NCBI RefSeq assembly: GCF_030580915.1
Contig: NZ_JAUQTA010000002.1
Span: 186,001 to 250,000, forward strand
Reading direction: 5' to 3'
From: Nocardioides jiangxiensis
Lineage (GTDB): Bacteria > Actinomycetota > Actinomycetes > Propionibacteriales > Nocardioidaceae
Length of the DNA: 64,000 bases
A program made the translations under genes and the position numbers. Shown in pieces: positions 26,690 to 35,492 of the stretch (positions within the stretch are counted from its first letter, which is position 1; every line of letters begins with the position of its first letter). The notes beneath the pieces were generated by a model. The model ran no database searches. It worked only from the letters and a program-made list of their open reading frames with translations, and had not been told where the DNA came from.

Positions 26690-26836
26690 CCCTGGTGGCT
26701 GCGGCGTCGTTCCCTCCCGGAGCGGCGCCGCAGTCGCGTTTCCGCGTGGGACGCGGGCGGCGCGGCGGGGGAGTCGATAGCCTGCTCCCGTTGTGCGTGA
26801 CGCGGCGTTCGCTGCGCGGGATGGATGAGGTGTCAG

Positions 26837-27607
26837 GTGACGGGTCGCAAGTGGCCGCGCAAGCCCGGTGCGGGCTTCCAGGTGGGGCGGGTGATCCTGC
26901 TCCCGACCCTGACGGCCATGAGCGGGCGCGAGTGGATCGACGGTGAGAAGATCCCCGCGAGCGGTGGCGTCGTCCTCGTCGCCAACCACGTCACCAAGAT
27001 CGACCCGCTGACGATCGCCCACTTCGTCCACCACCACGGTCGCTTGCCGCGCTTCCTCGCCAAGGCAGGGCTGTGGGACGTCCCGGGCCTCGGCTCGATC
27101 ATGCGCAGTGCCAAGCAGATCCCGGTCGCCCGCATGTCCGGCGATGCGCGCAACGCCTTCGACGCGGCAGAGCGGGCGCTCCTGGACGGTGAGTGCCTCG
27201 TCGTCTACCCCGAGGGCACGGTGACGCGCGACCCCGACCTGTGGCCCATGCGCGGCAAGACGGGTGCCGCCCGCATGGCGCTCGCGACCGGCGTACCGGT
27301 GATCCCGGTGGGGCACTGGGGTGAGCAGGAGATCCTGCCGCCGTACGCCACGCGGCCCCACCTCTTCCCGCGGAAGCGGGTCGTCGTCAAGGCCGGTGAC
27401 CCGGTCGACCTCGCCGACCTCATGGAGGGCGAGGTCACGGCCGCGAAGGTCGCCGAGGCGACCGACCGGATCATGGCGGCCCTGACCGCCGTCGTCGAGG
27501 ACCTGCGCGGAGAGACGGCACCGGCGGTGCGGTTCGACCCGAAGGCACAGGGCGTCGCCGAGATCGGCAACCCGAAGAAGCAGAAGCGGAAGAAGGGACA
27601 GGCGTGA
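26837..27607 (+). CDS. plsC: 1-acylglycerol-3-phosphate acyltransferase
   Basis: 256 aa PlsC-type acyltransferase. NHVTKID near residue 50 is the HX4D catalytic motif, YPEGTVTRD is motif III, and [12 protein letters not shown] is motif IV. It transfers an acyl group to lysophosphatidate in membrane lipid synthesis. GTG 26837 is preceded by GAGGT; ATG 26825 is a possible earlier start. The stop overlaps the gpsA start, linking two consecutive phospholipid steps. Confidence 0.85.
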   Translation: MTGRKWPRKPGAGFQVGRVILLPTLTAMSGREWIDGEKIPASGGVVLVANHVTKIDPLTIAHFVHHHGRLPRFLAKAGLWDVPGLGSIMRSAKQIPVARMSGDARNAFDAAERALLDGECLVVYPEGTVTRDPDLWPMRGKTGAARMALATGVPVIPVGHWGEQEILPPYATRPHLFPRKRVVVKAGDPVDLADLMEGEVTAAKVAEATDRIMAALTAVVEDLRGETAPAVRFDPKAQGVAEIGNPKKQKRKKGQA

Positions 27608-28605
27608 GCAAGATCGCCGTGTTCGGCGCGGGCTCGTGGGGCACCGCTTTCTCGATGGTGCTCGCCGACGCCGGCAACGACGTCACGATCTGGGGCCGCC
27701 GCGAGGAGGTGTGCCAGACGATCAACGAGCGCCGGGAGAACACCGACTACCTGCCCGGCATCGAGCTCCCGCCGACGATCTCGGCCACCCACGACGCCGA
27801 GCGGGCACTCTCCGGTGCCGACGTCGTCGTCCTGGCGACCCCGAGCCAGTCGCTCCGCGAGAACCTGGCCGAGTGGGCGCCGTACATCGACGACAAGGCC
27901 GTCATGGTCTCGCTGATGAAGGGCGTCGAGCTGGGCAGCCTCAAGCGCATGAGCGAGGTCATCGCCGAGGTCACCGGTGCCGGTCCCGACCGGATCGCGG
28001 TCGTGAGCGGTCCCAACCTGGCCAAGGAGATCGCTCGCCGCGAGCCCGCGGCCTCGGTCGTCGCGTGCGCCGACGAGGACGTCGCGAAGATGCTCCAGTC
28101 CCGGTGCCACTCGCCGTCGTTCCGCCCCTACACCTCGATCGACGTCCTCGGCTGCGAGCTGGGCGGTGCCTACAAGAACGTCGTCGCCCTCAGCGTGGGC
28201 ATGGCCGTCGGCCTCGGCTTCGGCGACAACACCACGGCCTCGGTCATCACCCGTGGTCTCGCCGAGACGGCGCGCCTCGCGATGGCGCTCGGGGCGAACC
28301 CGCTGACCCTGATGGGTCTGGCGGGCCTCGGTGACCTCGTCGCGACCTGCTCCTCGCCCCTGTCGCGCAACCGCACGTTCGGCGAGAAGCTCGGCCAGGG
28401 CATGACCACCGAGGAGATCTACGCCTCGACGCGCCAGGTCGCCGAGGGCGCGAAGTCCTGCTCGTCGCTGCTCGCCCTCGCCGAGCGCACCGGCGTCGAC
28501 GCCCCGATCGCGGAGCACGTCGACGCCGTCGTCGGGGGCCGGATGACCGCCACCGAGATGATGCACTCGTTCATCGGCCGCGACACCAAGGCCGAGACCG
28601 ACTGA
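27604..28605 (+). CDS. gpsA: Glycerol-3-phosphate dehydrogenase [NAD(P)+]
   Basis: 333 aa. It reduces dihydroxyacetone phosphate to sn-glycerol-3-phosphate, the head-group precursor for the adjacent acyltransferase. The Rossmann loop is [11 protein letters not shown] at residues 5-15. The catalytic lysine lies in [10 protein letters not shown] near residue 187, and [14 protein letters not shown] and [11 protein letters not shown] are family blocks. GTG start overlapping plsC by four bases. Confidence 0.94.
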   Translation: MSKIAVFGAGSWGTAFSMVLADAGNDVTIWGRREEVCQTINERRENTDYLPGIELPPTISATHDAERALSGADVVVLATPSQSLRENLAEWAPYIDDKAVMVSLMKGVELGSLKRMSEVIAEVTGAGPDRIAVVSGPNLAKEIARREPAASVVACADEDVAKMLQSRCHSPSFRPYTSIDVLGCELGGAYKNVVALSVGMAVGLGFGDNTTASVITRGLAETARLAMALGANPLTLMGLAGLGDLVATCSSPLSRNRTFGEKLGQGMTTEEIYASTRQVAEGAKSCSSLLALAERTGVDAPIAEHVDAVVGGRMTATEMMHSFIGRDTKAETD

Positions 28606-28615
28606 GCGAGGGCCC

Positions 28616-28636
28616 GGGTCGAGCGTGCTCGATCCC
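28616..28636. terminator. Hairpin between convergent gpsA and PLP gene
   Basis: GGGTCGAGC-GT-GCTCGATCCC, a stem with one bulge in the 44-base space between convergent stops. No T tract. Confidence 0.4.
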
Positions 28637-28649
28637 GAGCAGGAGCGGG

Positions 28650-29765
28650 TCAGCCGACGAGGGTGTCCAGCGCGGTGCGCAGGTCGTCCCACAGGTCGTC
28701 GACGTGCTCGACGCCGACGCTCATGCGCACCAGGTCCTCGGGGATCGTCTGCGACTCGGTCTTCCACCGGCGCCGGCGCTCGAACGTCGACTCGACGCCG
28801 CCGAGCGAGGTGGCATGCACCCAGAGCTTCGTCTTGTGCACCAGCAGGTCCGCTGCCAGCGGACCCTGCGTGAACTCGACCCCGATGACCGCGCCGAAAC
28901 CCGGGTAGCGCACCGCCTTCACGGCCGGGTGCCCGCCGAGGCGGCGGACCAGCTCGCGGGCGTTGTCCTGGGCCCGTTCGACGCGCAGGTGGAGCGTGCG
29001 CAGGCCGCGCAGGGCGAGCCACGCCTCCATCGGGCCGGGTACCGCGCCGGTGAGGTCGCGCCGCTTCTTGAGGACGTCGAAGAGCTGCTCGTCGCGTGTG
29101 ACGAGGGCACCCATCAGCACGTCGCTGTGGCCGGAGATGTACTTCGTGGCCGAGTGCAGCACCAGGTCCACGTCGTCCTCGAGCGGCCGCTGGAGCAGGG
29201 GAGTGGCGAAGGTGTTGTCGACGACCACGTAGGCACCGGCGTCGTGCGCGGCCTTCGTGATCGCGGGGATGTCGGCGACCTCGAGGGCCGGGTTCGTCGG
29301 CGACTCGAGCCAGACCAGCGCCGCGTCGTCGCACGCGGCGATGACCGCCGCGGTGTCCTCGACGTCGACGAGGACACCCTGCAGCCGCCCGCGGGCCTCG
29401 AGGTCGGCGAGCTGCATGATGCTGCCCTGGTAGGAGTGCCGCGGCATGACGACCTTCGCGCCCTGCCCGACGAGGTCGAGCACGCAGGCCACCGCTGCCA
29501 GGCCGCTCGCGAACGAGAGGCACCGGCCGCCCTCGAGCTCCCCGAGCGCCTCCTCGAACGCCGTCCAGGTCGGGTTGCCGTAGCGGCCGTACTCCATGTC
29601 GCCGCCGGCGACGTAGACCGAGGCCAGCGTCACCGGTGTGTTGAACGGCGCATCCGGCGTCCGCTCCGGGCGCCCTGCGTGGACCGCGACGGTCGCAGGC
29701 CGGCGTACGGGAGCACCGGGCGGCGGGGTGGAGGAACCGGACACGACGGGGGACTGGTCAGTCAT
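28650..29765 (-). CDS. Cys/Met-metabolism PLP enzyme (cystathionine gamma-synthase/lyase family)
   Basis: 371 aa fold-type I PLP enzyme. YGRYGNPTWTAFEEALGELE, ASGLAAVACVL, VDNTFATPLLQRPLEDD and the PLP lysine in HSATKYISGHSDVLMG define the family. The sequence alone does not distinguish synthase from gamma-lyase. It lies divergent from pyrE with only 29 bases between starts. ATG 29765 is seven bases after TAGGGT on the minus strand, so a leaderless message is expected. Confidence 0.87.
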   Translation of the reverse strand: MTDQSPVVSGSSTPPPGAPVRRPATVAVHAGRPERTPDAPFNTPVTLASVYVAGGDMEYGRYGNPTWTAFEEALGELEGGRCLSFASGLAAVACVLDLVGQGAKVVMPRHSYQGSIMQLADLEARGRLQGVLVDVEDTAAVIAACDDAALVWLESPTNPALEVADIPAITKAAHDAGAYVVVDNTFATPLLQRPLEDDVDLVLHSATKYISGHSDVLMGALVTRDEQLFDVLKKRRDLTGAVPGPMEAWLALRGLRTLHLRVERAQDNARELVRRLGGHPAVKAVRYPGFGAVIGVEFTQGPLAADLLVHKTKLWVHATSLGGVESTFERRRRWKTESQTIPEDLVRMSVGVEHVDDLWDDLRTALDTLVG

Positions 29766-29794
29766 GACCCCAACCCTAGGGAATACTCGGGCGC
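29766..29794. promoter_or_regulatory. Back-to-back leaderless promoters
   Basis: In 29 bases sit two divergent -10 boxes: TAGGGT on the minus strand (29773-29778), seven bases from ATG 29765, and AATACT on the plus strand (29782-29787), seven bases from GTG 29795. The two -35 regions must fall inside the opposite coding sequences. Confidence 0.65.
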
Positions 29795-30337
29795 GTGACT
29801 GACGAGATCCTGACCCAGCTTGCCGCCGACATCGACGCCACGTGCCGCCTCCGCGGCGAGTTCGTCCTGCGCTCCGGGCAGGTCTCCGACACCTACTTCG
29901 ACAAGTACCTGTTCGAGGCACAGCCGGCGCTGCTCGAGCGCGTGGCCGCGCAGATGGTCGACCTGCTCCCGGAGGGCACCGAGCTCCTCGGCGGGCTCGA
30001 GATGGGCGGTATCCCGATCGCCACGATGGTGAGCGCCAAGACCGGCATCCCGGTGATCTTCATCCGCAAGAAGGCCAAGGAGTACGGCACGGCCAAGCTG
30101 GCCGAGGGCCCGGCGTTCGACGGCAAGCGCGTGACCCTGATCGAGGACGTCATCACCTCCGGTGGTGCGGTCCGCGACGCCGTCAACGCGCTCCGTCCGG
30201 CCGGCGCGGTCATCGACACCGTCGTCTGCGCGATCGACCGCAGCCCCGAGGGCAACCCGCTCGACGACGTCGCCCTGGAGATCCGGCCGGTGCTGACGCG
30301 TGCGGACCTCGACGCTGCGGCGGAGGCCCGCGGATGA
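29795..30337 (+). CDS. pyrE: Orotate phosphoribosyltransferase
   Basis: 180 aa pyrimidine enzyme forming OMP from orotate and PRPP. GLEMGGIPIATMVS, FIRKKAKEYGTAKLAEG (catalytic loop) and the PRPP motif VTLIEDVITSGGAV are intact. Leaderless GTG start. The stop overlaps the ddl start (ATGA). Confidence 0.93.
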   Translation: MTDEILTQLAADIDATCRLRGEFVLRSGQVSDTYFDKYLFEAQPALLERVAAQMVDLLPEGTELLGGLEMGGIPIATMVSAKTGIPVIFIRKKAKEYGTAKLAEGPAFDGKRVTLIEDVITSGGAVRDAVNALRPAGAVIDTVVCAIDRSPEGNPLDDVALEIRPVLTRADLDAAAEARG

Positions 30338-31443
30338 GCGACGCGAAGCCCCGCATCGTCGTCCTCTTCGGGGGGCGCTCGACGGAGCACGGCATCTCGT
30401 GCGTCACGGGCGGCAGCGTCCTCGCCGCGGTCGACCGCGAGAAGTACGACGTCGTCCCCGTCGGCATCACGCGGGACGGCCAGTGGGTGCTGGAGTCCGG
30501 TGACCTCGAGCGACTGAAGATCAAGGACCGCCAGACGCCGACCGTCGACGGCTCGCTCCCGCCGGTCACCCTGACCCAGGCCGAGGACGGCTCCGAGCTG
30601 GTCGTGCACGAGGCAGCCGGCCCGCGGTCGCTCGGCCACGTCGACGCGGTCTTCCCGCTGCTCCACGGTCCGTGGGGCGAGGACGGCACCCTCCAGGGCC
30701 AGCTCGAGATGGCGGGGGTCCGCTACGTCGGCGCCGGCGTCCTCGCGTCCGCCGTCAGCATGGACAAGGGGTTCATGAAGGTCGCGCTCACCGCGGCCGG
30801 CGTCCCCACGATGCCGTCGATCGTCGTGACCGCGCGCGAGTGGGCCCGCGACGCGGCCGCATGCCGTGCCCGTTCCGAGGAGCTGGGCTACCCGCTCTTC
30901 GTGAAGCCGGCGCGTGGCGGCTCCAGCATCGGCATCTCCAAGGTGCACGACGCCTCCGAGGTCGACGCGGCGATCACGACCGCGATGGAGCACGACCCGC
31001 GCGTGCTGGTGGAGGGCTTCGCTGCCGGCGTGCGCGAGATCGAGTGCGGCGTCCTGCAGCTCCCGGACGGCGAGCTGCGCACGTCGCTGCCGGCCGAGAT
31101 CCGCATCGGCGGCGACCACGAGTTCTACGACTTCGAGGCCAAGTACCTGCCCGGTGAGCACACCGAGATCGACTGCCCCGCGAAGGTCGAGGACGAGCTC
31201 CTCGACCGGATGCAGGAGCTCGCGAAGAAGACCTTCGACGCGGTGGCCTGCGAGGGCCTGGCACGGGTCGACTTCTTCGTGTTCCCCGACGGCTCGCTGG
31301 TCGTCAACGAGCTCAACACGATGCCCGGCTTCACGCCGAGCTCGATGTACCCCCAGATGTGGGGCGCCTCGGGCATCGACTACACCGAGCTCGTCGACCT
31401 GCTGATCCAGCAGGCGCTCTCGCGCGGTACCGACCTCCGCTGA
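30334..31443 (+). CDS. ddl: D-alanine--D-alanine ligase
   Basis: 369 aa ATP-grasp ligase for the peptidoglycan dipeptide. VLFGGRSTEHGISCVTG near residue 11, PLLHGPWGEDGTLQG, FVKPARGGSSIGISKV and VNELNTMPGFTPSSMYP are the family blocks. Translationally coupled to pyrE. Confidence 0.94.
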   Translation: MSDAKPRIVVLFGGRSTEHGISCVTGGSVLAAVDREKYDVVPVGITRDGQWVLESGDLERLKIKDRQTPTVDGSLPPVTLTQAEDGSELVVHEAAGPRSLGHVDAVFPLLHGPWGEDGTLQGQLEMAGVRYVGAGVLASAVSMDKGFMKVALTAAGVPTMPSIVVTAREWARDAAACRARSEELGYPLFVKPARGGSSIGISKVHDASEVDAAITTAMEHDPRVLVEGFAAGVREIECGVLQLPDGELRTSLPAEIRIGGDHEFYDFEAKYLPGEHTEIDCPAKVEDELLDRMQELAKKTFDAVACEGLARVDFFVFPDGSLVVNELNTMPGFTPSSMYPQMWGASGIDYTELVDLLIQQALSRGTDLR

Positions 31444-31467
31444 CGCGCCGCTCAGGCGCTCAGACGC

Positions 31468-31956
31468 TCAGACGCAGCGCTCGGCCTTCGGAATCGCCTG
31501 CTTCACCGGCGCGGCGAGGGTCGCGAGCGCGTCGCCAGGGAACGCCGCGTCGCGGCGGTGCTCGGCCGGGATCACCACCTCGACGACCGGGTCGCGGCCG
31601 ATGGTGTAGACGGTCAGGTCCTCCGACAGGTCGCCGAACTGCTCGGTCGGGACGAACCAGCCCACACCGTTGATCTCCTCGCAGGAGGCGCCCGGCTGGA
31701 AGTCGGCAGGCATCGTCACGCCGCAGGTCAGCACCACCGCCGGGTCGCCCCAGGCGTGGCCGAGCGCCGTCCGCGGCACGACCGCGCGCGTCACCAGGTG
31801 GTCGAGGGTCGCCGGGAGGGCGCGCACGAGCTGCTGGCATGTAGTGCGGTCGGCGGCGTCGACCCGGGTGCTGGCGATCTCGACGCTGTCGGAGCCGCAT
31901 CCGGTCAGCAGGGCGGCGACGGTGAGGGCGGGCAGCACGAGGGAGCGCGAGGACAT
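31468..31956 (-). CDS. DUF3515-type lipoprotein
   Basis: 162 aa. Signal SSRSLVLPALTVAALLTGCG with lipobox LTGC, then about 140 residues with conserved cysteines (TTCQQL, LTCGVTMP, SCEEINGVGWF) and a C-terminal CV. This matches the actinobacterial DUF3515 family, an exported lipid-anchored protein of unknown role often found next to ddl and thiL, as here. Confidence 0.75.
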   Translation of the reverse strand: MSSRSLVLPALTVAALLTGCGSDSVEIASTRVDAADRTTCQQLVRALPATLDHLVTRAVVPRTALGHAWGDPAVVLTCGVTMPADFQPGASCEEINGVGWFVPTEQFGDLSEDLTVYTIGRDPVVEVVIPAEHRRDAAFPGDALATLAAPVKQAIPKAERCV

Positions 31957-31982
31957 GCCTCGCATCCTCCCATCGGCCACCC

Positions 31983-32219
31983 TCAGAGACGTACGACGGG
32001 GCAGGCCAGCGTGCGGGTGATGCCGTCGAGCGCCTGGATCTTCGCCACCACGTCGGTGCCGAGCGCGTCGACGCTGCGGGCCTCGGCGCGCACGATCACG
32101 TCGTACGGACCGTTGACGTCATCGGCGGAGACCACTCCGGGCACGGAGGTCAGCGCGTGCGTCACCTCCGCGGCGTGCCCGACGTCGGTCTGGATCAGGA
32201 TGTAGGCGTGGACGGACAT
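31983..32219 (-). CDS. Stand-alone RAM (Lrp/AsnC ligand-binding) domain protein
   Basis: 78 aa corresponding only to the effector-binding half of Lrp regulators (AYILIQTDVGHAAEVTHAL, VSADDVNGPYDVIVRAEA). There is no DNA-binding domain. Such proteins assemble into rings and bind small molecules such as amino acids. It may partner with a full-length Lrp encoded elsewhere. Divergent from thiL. Confidence 0.85.
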   Translation of the reverse strand: MSVHAYILIQTDVGHAAEVTHALTSVPGVVSADDVNGPYDVIVRAEARSVDALGTDVVAKIQALDGITRTLACPVVRL

Positions 32220-32331
32220 CTCGGCCTCCTGTGTCGCGAGCCGCTGGGGTGGCGATGGACTACTCAACGTACTCCGATCGCGGCGCGTGTCGACCCCTCG
32301 CCGTCCCCGGGCTGCTGGTGGGATGGTCCTC

Positions 32332-33303
32332 ATGGCCTCCGCGACCTTCCCCTCCGACGCCACCCTCGCCGACGTCGGTGAGTTCCCGCTCATCGACGCG
32401 CTCACGGCGCTGTTCGACACGGCGGAGCACGTGCTGGTTGGCCCCGGGGACGACGCCGCGGTGCTCCGGATCCGCAACGGACACGTCGTCGTCTCGACCG
32501 ACCTGATGGTCGAGGGTCGGCACTTCCGGCGCGACTGGGTGCCGGCCGAGGACGTCGGGGCCCGGGCCGCCGCCCAGAACCTCTCCGACATCAACGCGAT
32601 GGGTGGCAGCGCCACGTCGGTCACGCTCGGCATCGCCGCGCCTGCGGACCTCCCGGTCGCCTGGGTGCTCGACTTCGCCCGTGGATTCGCCGCCGAGTGC
32701 GCGAAGGTCGGGGCGGTCGTCGTCGGTGGCGACGTGACGCGCTCCGAGACGCTCGTCGTCTCGGTCACCGTCCTGGGCGGGTGCACGGTCTCGCCCGTGC
32801 TCCGGTCCGGCGCACGGCCCGGTGACGTCGTCGCGCTCTGCGGCCGACAGGGCTGGGCCGCCGGCGGCCTCGCGGTGCTCGGCCGCGGCTTCCGGTCACC
32901 GCGCGTGCTGGTGGAGGCCTACCGCCGCGCCGAACCGCCGTACGCCGCCGGGCAGGTGGCCGCCGACGCCGGCGCCACCGCCATGATCGACGTCTCCGAC
33001 GGCCTGGTGGCCGACGCGGGCCACGTGGCCGAGGCATCGGGGGTCGTCATCGACCTGCGTACCGATGCGTTCGAGATCCCCGAGCCGCTGCACGCGGTGG
33101 GCTCGGCGCTGGGCGCGGACCCGATGCAGTTCATCCTCGGCGGGGGAGACGACCACCCGCTCCTGGCGACGTTCGCCCGCCCGAAGGACGTCCCGGCAGG
33201 CTGGACCGTGATCGGTGCTGTCCGGGAGGCTGACGACGACGGAGCTCGCGTCCTCGTCGACGGCGCGCCGTACGCCGGCCCGGCCGGCTGGACCCACTTC
33301 TGA
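32332..33303 (+). CDS. thiL: Thiamine-monophosphate kinase
   Basis: 323 aa AIR-synthase-fold kinase making thiamine diphosphate. GPGDDAAVL near residue 39, STDLMVEGRHFRRDW, NLSDINAMGG, VGGDVTRSE and MIDVSDGLVADAGHV are ATP- and metal-binding motifs. Several in-frame starts exist; ATG 32332 is used, with ATG 32323 and 32287 as alternatives. Confidence 0.9.
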   Translation: MASATFPSDATLADVGEFPLIDALTALFDTAEHVLVGPGDDAAVLRIRNGHVVVSTDLMVEGRHFRRDWVPAEDVGARAAAQNLSDINAMGGSATSVTLGIAAPADLPVAWVLDFARGFAAECAKVGAVVVGGDVTRSETLVVSVTVLGGCTVSPVLRSGARPGDVVALCGRQGWAAGGLAVLGRGFRSPRVLVEAYRRAEPPYAAGQVAADAGATAMIDVSDGLVADAGHVAEASGVVIDLRTDAFEIPEPLHAVGSALGADPMQFILGGGDDHPLLATFARPKDVPAGWTVIGAVREADDDGARVLVDGAPYAGPAGWTHF

Positions 33304-33304
33304 G

Positions 33305-33371
33305 CGCCGAGGCGGGGCTCGTGCCGCGCCGAGACGGGACTCGTGCTCTCGGCACAAGCCCCGTCTCGGCG
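33305..33371. repeat. Three copies of a 22-bp dispersed repeat, one inverted
   Basis: Copies begin at 33305 and 33327 in direct orientation (CGCCGAGACGGG... ...CTCGTGC) and at 33350-33371 inverted, so the second and third form a long hairpin just after the thiL stop. The same unit makes the array at 62579-62733. Could act as a terminator. Confidence 0.75.
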
Positions 33372-33408
33372 CCGGCGCTGACGTGTCCTGACCACGTCCT
33401 GACACAAC

Positions 33409-33453
33409 GAAAGAGGCCCCGCCGGGCGCGATGCGCTCAGCGGGGCCTCTTTC
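33409..33453. terminator. Bidirectional terminator between thiL and rpmB
   Basis: GAAAGAGGCCCCGC (33409-33422) pairs perfectly with its inverse (33440-33453); the loop contains a GCGC-GAT-GCGC mini-stem. CTTTC tracts at both ends suit convergent thiL and rpmB. Confidence 0.8.
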
Positions 33454-33459
33454 GATGCG

Positions 33460-33645
33460 TCAGCGAGTGACCTTGCCAGCCTTCAGGCAGCCGGTGCACA
33501 CGTTGAGGCGCTTCGGCGCACCGTTGACGGTGGCGCGGACGCGCTGGATGTTCGGGTTGAAGCGACGCTTCGTGATCTTGCGCGACCACGGACGGTTGTT
33601 GCCGAAGCCGGGCTTCTTGGCGCAGATGTCGCAGACGGCAGCCAC
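33460..33645 (-). CDS. rpmB: 50S ribosomal protein L28
   Basis: 61 aa. MAAVCDICAKKPGFGNNRPW and the C-terminal CTGCLKAGKV give two CxxC pairs, so this is the zinc-binding (C+) form; many actinobacteria also have a zinc-free paralogue induced under zinc limitation. GTG start with AGGAG upstream. Monocistronic, ended by the hairpin at 33409-33453. Confidence 0.95.
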   Translation of the reverse strand: MAAVCDICAKKPGFGNNRPWSRKITKRRFNPNIQRVRATVNGAPKRLNVCTGCLKAGKVTR

Positions 33646-33865
33646 GGGTTACTCCTGGAGATCGATCGGTACGAGGTCTTCGAGTCCCACGGACGGCCAC
33701 ACGAAACAGCGTCAGCACGGGACAACCGCACAAGGGTAAGCGAAAGCGCGCCGCGCACGCGAATCGGCCGGTGCCCACCGTGTGAGGGCGCCAGCCACTA
33801 GCCTGTGCGCTGCACCGTACGCCGGCCGGTCGGCGTGGTGCAGGTCACGAGCGAGAGGCGGTGGA

Positions 33866-35476
33866 ATGTTCGACATCACGACGGTCGCGCGCTTCGTCGA
33901 GCTCGCGACCGACGCCCTCGCCGACGCGCGTGAGGAGATCGACGCGCTCAACGTCTATCCCGTTCCCGACGGCGACACCGGCACGAACATGTTCCTGACC
34001 GTCCAGGCGGGTCGTGACGCCCTGCTCGAGTCGGTCGCGCGCGGGGACGACGCGGAGACCGCTCTCAAGGCGCTCGCCCGTGGGTCGCTCATGGGCGCGC
34101 GCGGGAACTCCGGCGTCATCCTCAGCCAGCTGCTCGGCGCGCTCGTCGCCCGGATGCGCAAGGCCGGTCCCGAGGAGCGCAAGTCCGTCGTCCTCGCGGA
34201 GGCGTTCCGCGACGGCTGCGAGGCGTCGTACGCCGCAGTCGGCACGCCCGTCGAGGGCACCATCCTCAGCGTGATGAAGGCGGCTGCCGAGGCGGCGATG
34301 GCCGTCGCCCCCAACGACAGCTCCGCGCCGACCATCGCGGCGGCTGCCGAGGCCGCGCGCGTCGCGCTGGAGCGCACCCCGCAGCAGCTCAAGCTCCTGG
34401 CCGACTCGGGCGTCGTCGACGCGGGCGGCCGTGGCCTGGTCGTGGTCTTCGAGGCCGCCGAGGAGGCGCTGACCGGTCGTCGCCGGGTCGAGCCCACCAA
34501 GGCCCGGGGCGAGCGTTCGGTGCCCCTCGTGCTCCCGACCGACGACCTCACCGAGGACGGTCCGGCCTACGAGGTGATGTACCTCCTCGACGCCGACGAC
34601 GCGGTGGTGGGAGACCTGCGCGCCGAGCTCGCGGGCCTGGGCGACTCGCTCGTGGTCGTGGGCGGCGACGGCCTGTGGAACGTCCACATCCACACCGACG
34701 ACGTCGGTGCCGCCATCGAGGCCGGCATCCACGTGGGCCGTCCGCACCGGGTCCAGGTGACGCACTTCGCCGAGCAGGTCGCGGCCGCCAAGGCGCGTCG
34801 CCCGATCGGCGTGGGTCGCTCGATCGTCGCGGTCACCGCGGGGCCCGGCCTCCAGCAGCTCTTCGAGGAGGCTGGCGCCATCACGGTCGCCACCGAGCCC
34901 GGGCTGCGCCCGAGTGCCGCGGAGATCCTGCGCGCGATCGACGCCAGCGGCGCGGCGGAGGTCGTCGTGCTGCCCAACGACCCCGACTCGCTCCAGGTCG
35001 CCGAGATCGCGGCCCGAGGCGCCGAGGAGTCGGGCCGCGTGAAGGTGGCGGTCATCCCGAGCCAGGCGCAGGTGCAGGGCCTCGCGGCGGTCGCGGTCCA
35101 CGAGCCCGGGCGCCCGTTCGACCAGGACGTGGTCGCGATGACGGCCGCGGCCCGCCACGCCCGCCACGGCGCGGTCACGGTCGCCGCCCGCAAGGCGATC
35201 ACGAGCGCCGGCGCCTGCAGCCCCGGTGACGTGCTCGGCGCGATCGACGGGGACTTCGTGGTCGTCGGCGACGACCTCTTCGACGTGGCCTACGGGGTGC
35301 TGGGCCGCCTCATCGGCGGTGGCGGCGCGGAGCTGGTGACGCTCGTCGCGGGCCAGGACGCCGGCGACCTCGCCGAGCGCCTCGCGAAGATGGTGGCCCG
35401 ACGTCATCCGGTCCTCGACGTGGTGGTCTACGACGGCGGCCAGGCTCGGTACCCGCTGCTGGTCGCGGTGGAGTGA
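33866..35476 (+). CDS. FakA-like kinase (DhaL/DAK2 domain protein)
   Basis: 536 aa. Residues 1-200 are a DhaL kinase domain (NVYPVPDGDTGTNM, ALARGSLMGARGNSGVILSQ, DAGGRGLVVVFE). The middle and C-terminal parts match the FakA-type domain that meets a fatty-acid-binding DegV/FakB partner (HIHTDDVGAAIEAG, VVVLPNDPDS). It probably phosphorylates a protein-bound fatty acid. GAGGCGG precedes the ATG. It starts an apparent operon with recG, rsmD and coaD. Confidence 0.82.
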   Translation: MFDITTVARFVELATDALADAREEIDALNVYPVPDGDTGTNMFLTVQAGRDALLESVARGDDAETALKALARGSLMGARGNSGVILSQLLGALVARMRKAGPEERKSVVLAEAFRDGCEASYAAVGTPVEGTILSVMKAAAEAAMAVAPNDSSAPTIAAAAEAARVALERTPQQLKLLADSGVVDAGGRGLVVVFEAAEEALTGRRRVEPTKARGERSVPLVLPTDDLTEDGPAYEVMYLLDADDAVVGDLRAELAGLGDSLVVVGGDGLWNVHIHTDDVGAAIEAGIHVGRPHRVQVTHFAEQVAAAKARRPIGVGRSIVAVTAGPGLQQLFEEAGAITVATEPGLRPSAAEILRAIDASGAAEVVVLPNDPDSLQVAEIAARGAEESGRVKVAVIPSQAQVQGLAAVAVHEPGRPFDQDVVAMTAAARHARHGAVTVAARKAITSAGACSPGDVLGAIDGDFVVVGDDLFDVAYGVLGRLIGGGGAELVTLVAGQDAGDLAERLAKMVARRHPVLDVVVYDGGQARYPLLVAVE

Positions 35477-35492
35477 CACCGGAGGCGGTGGC

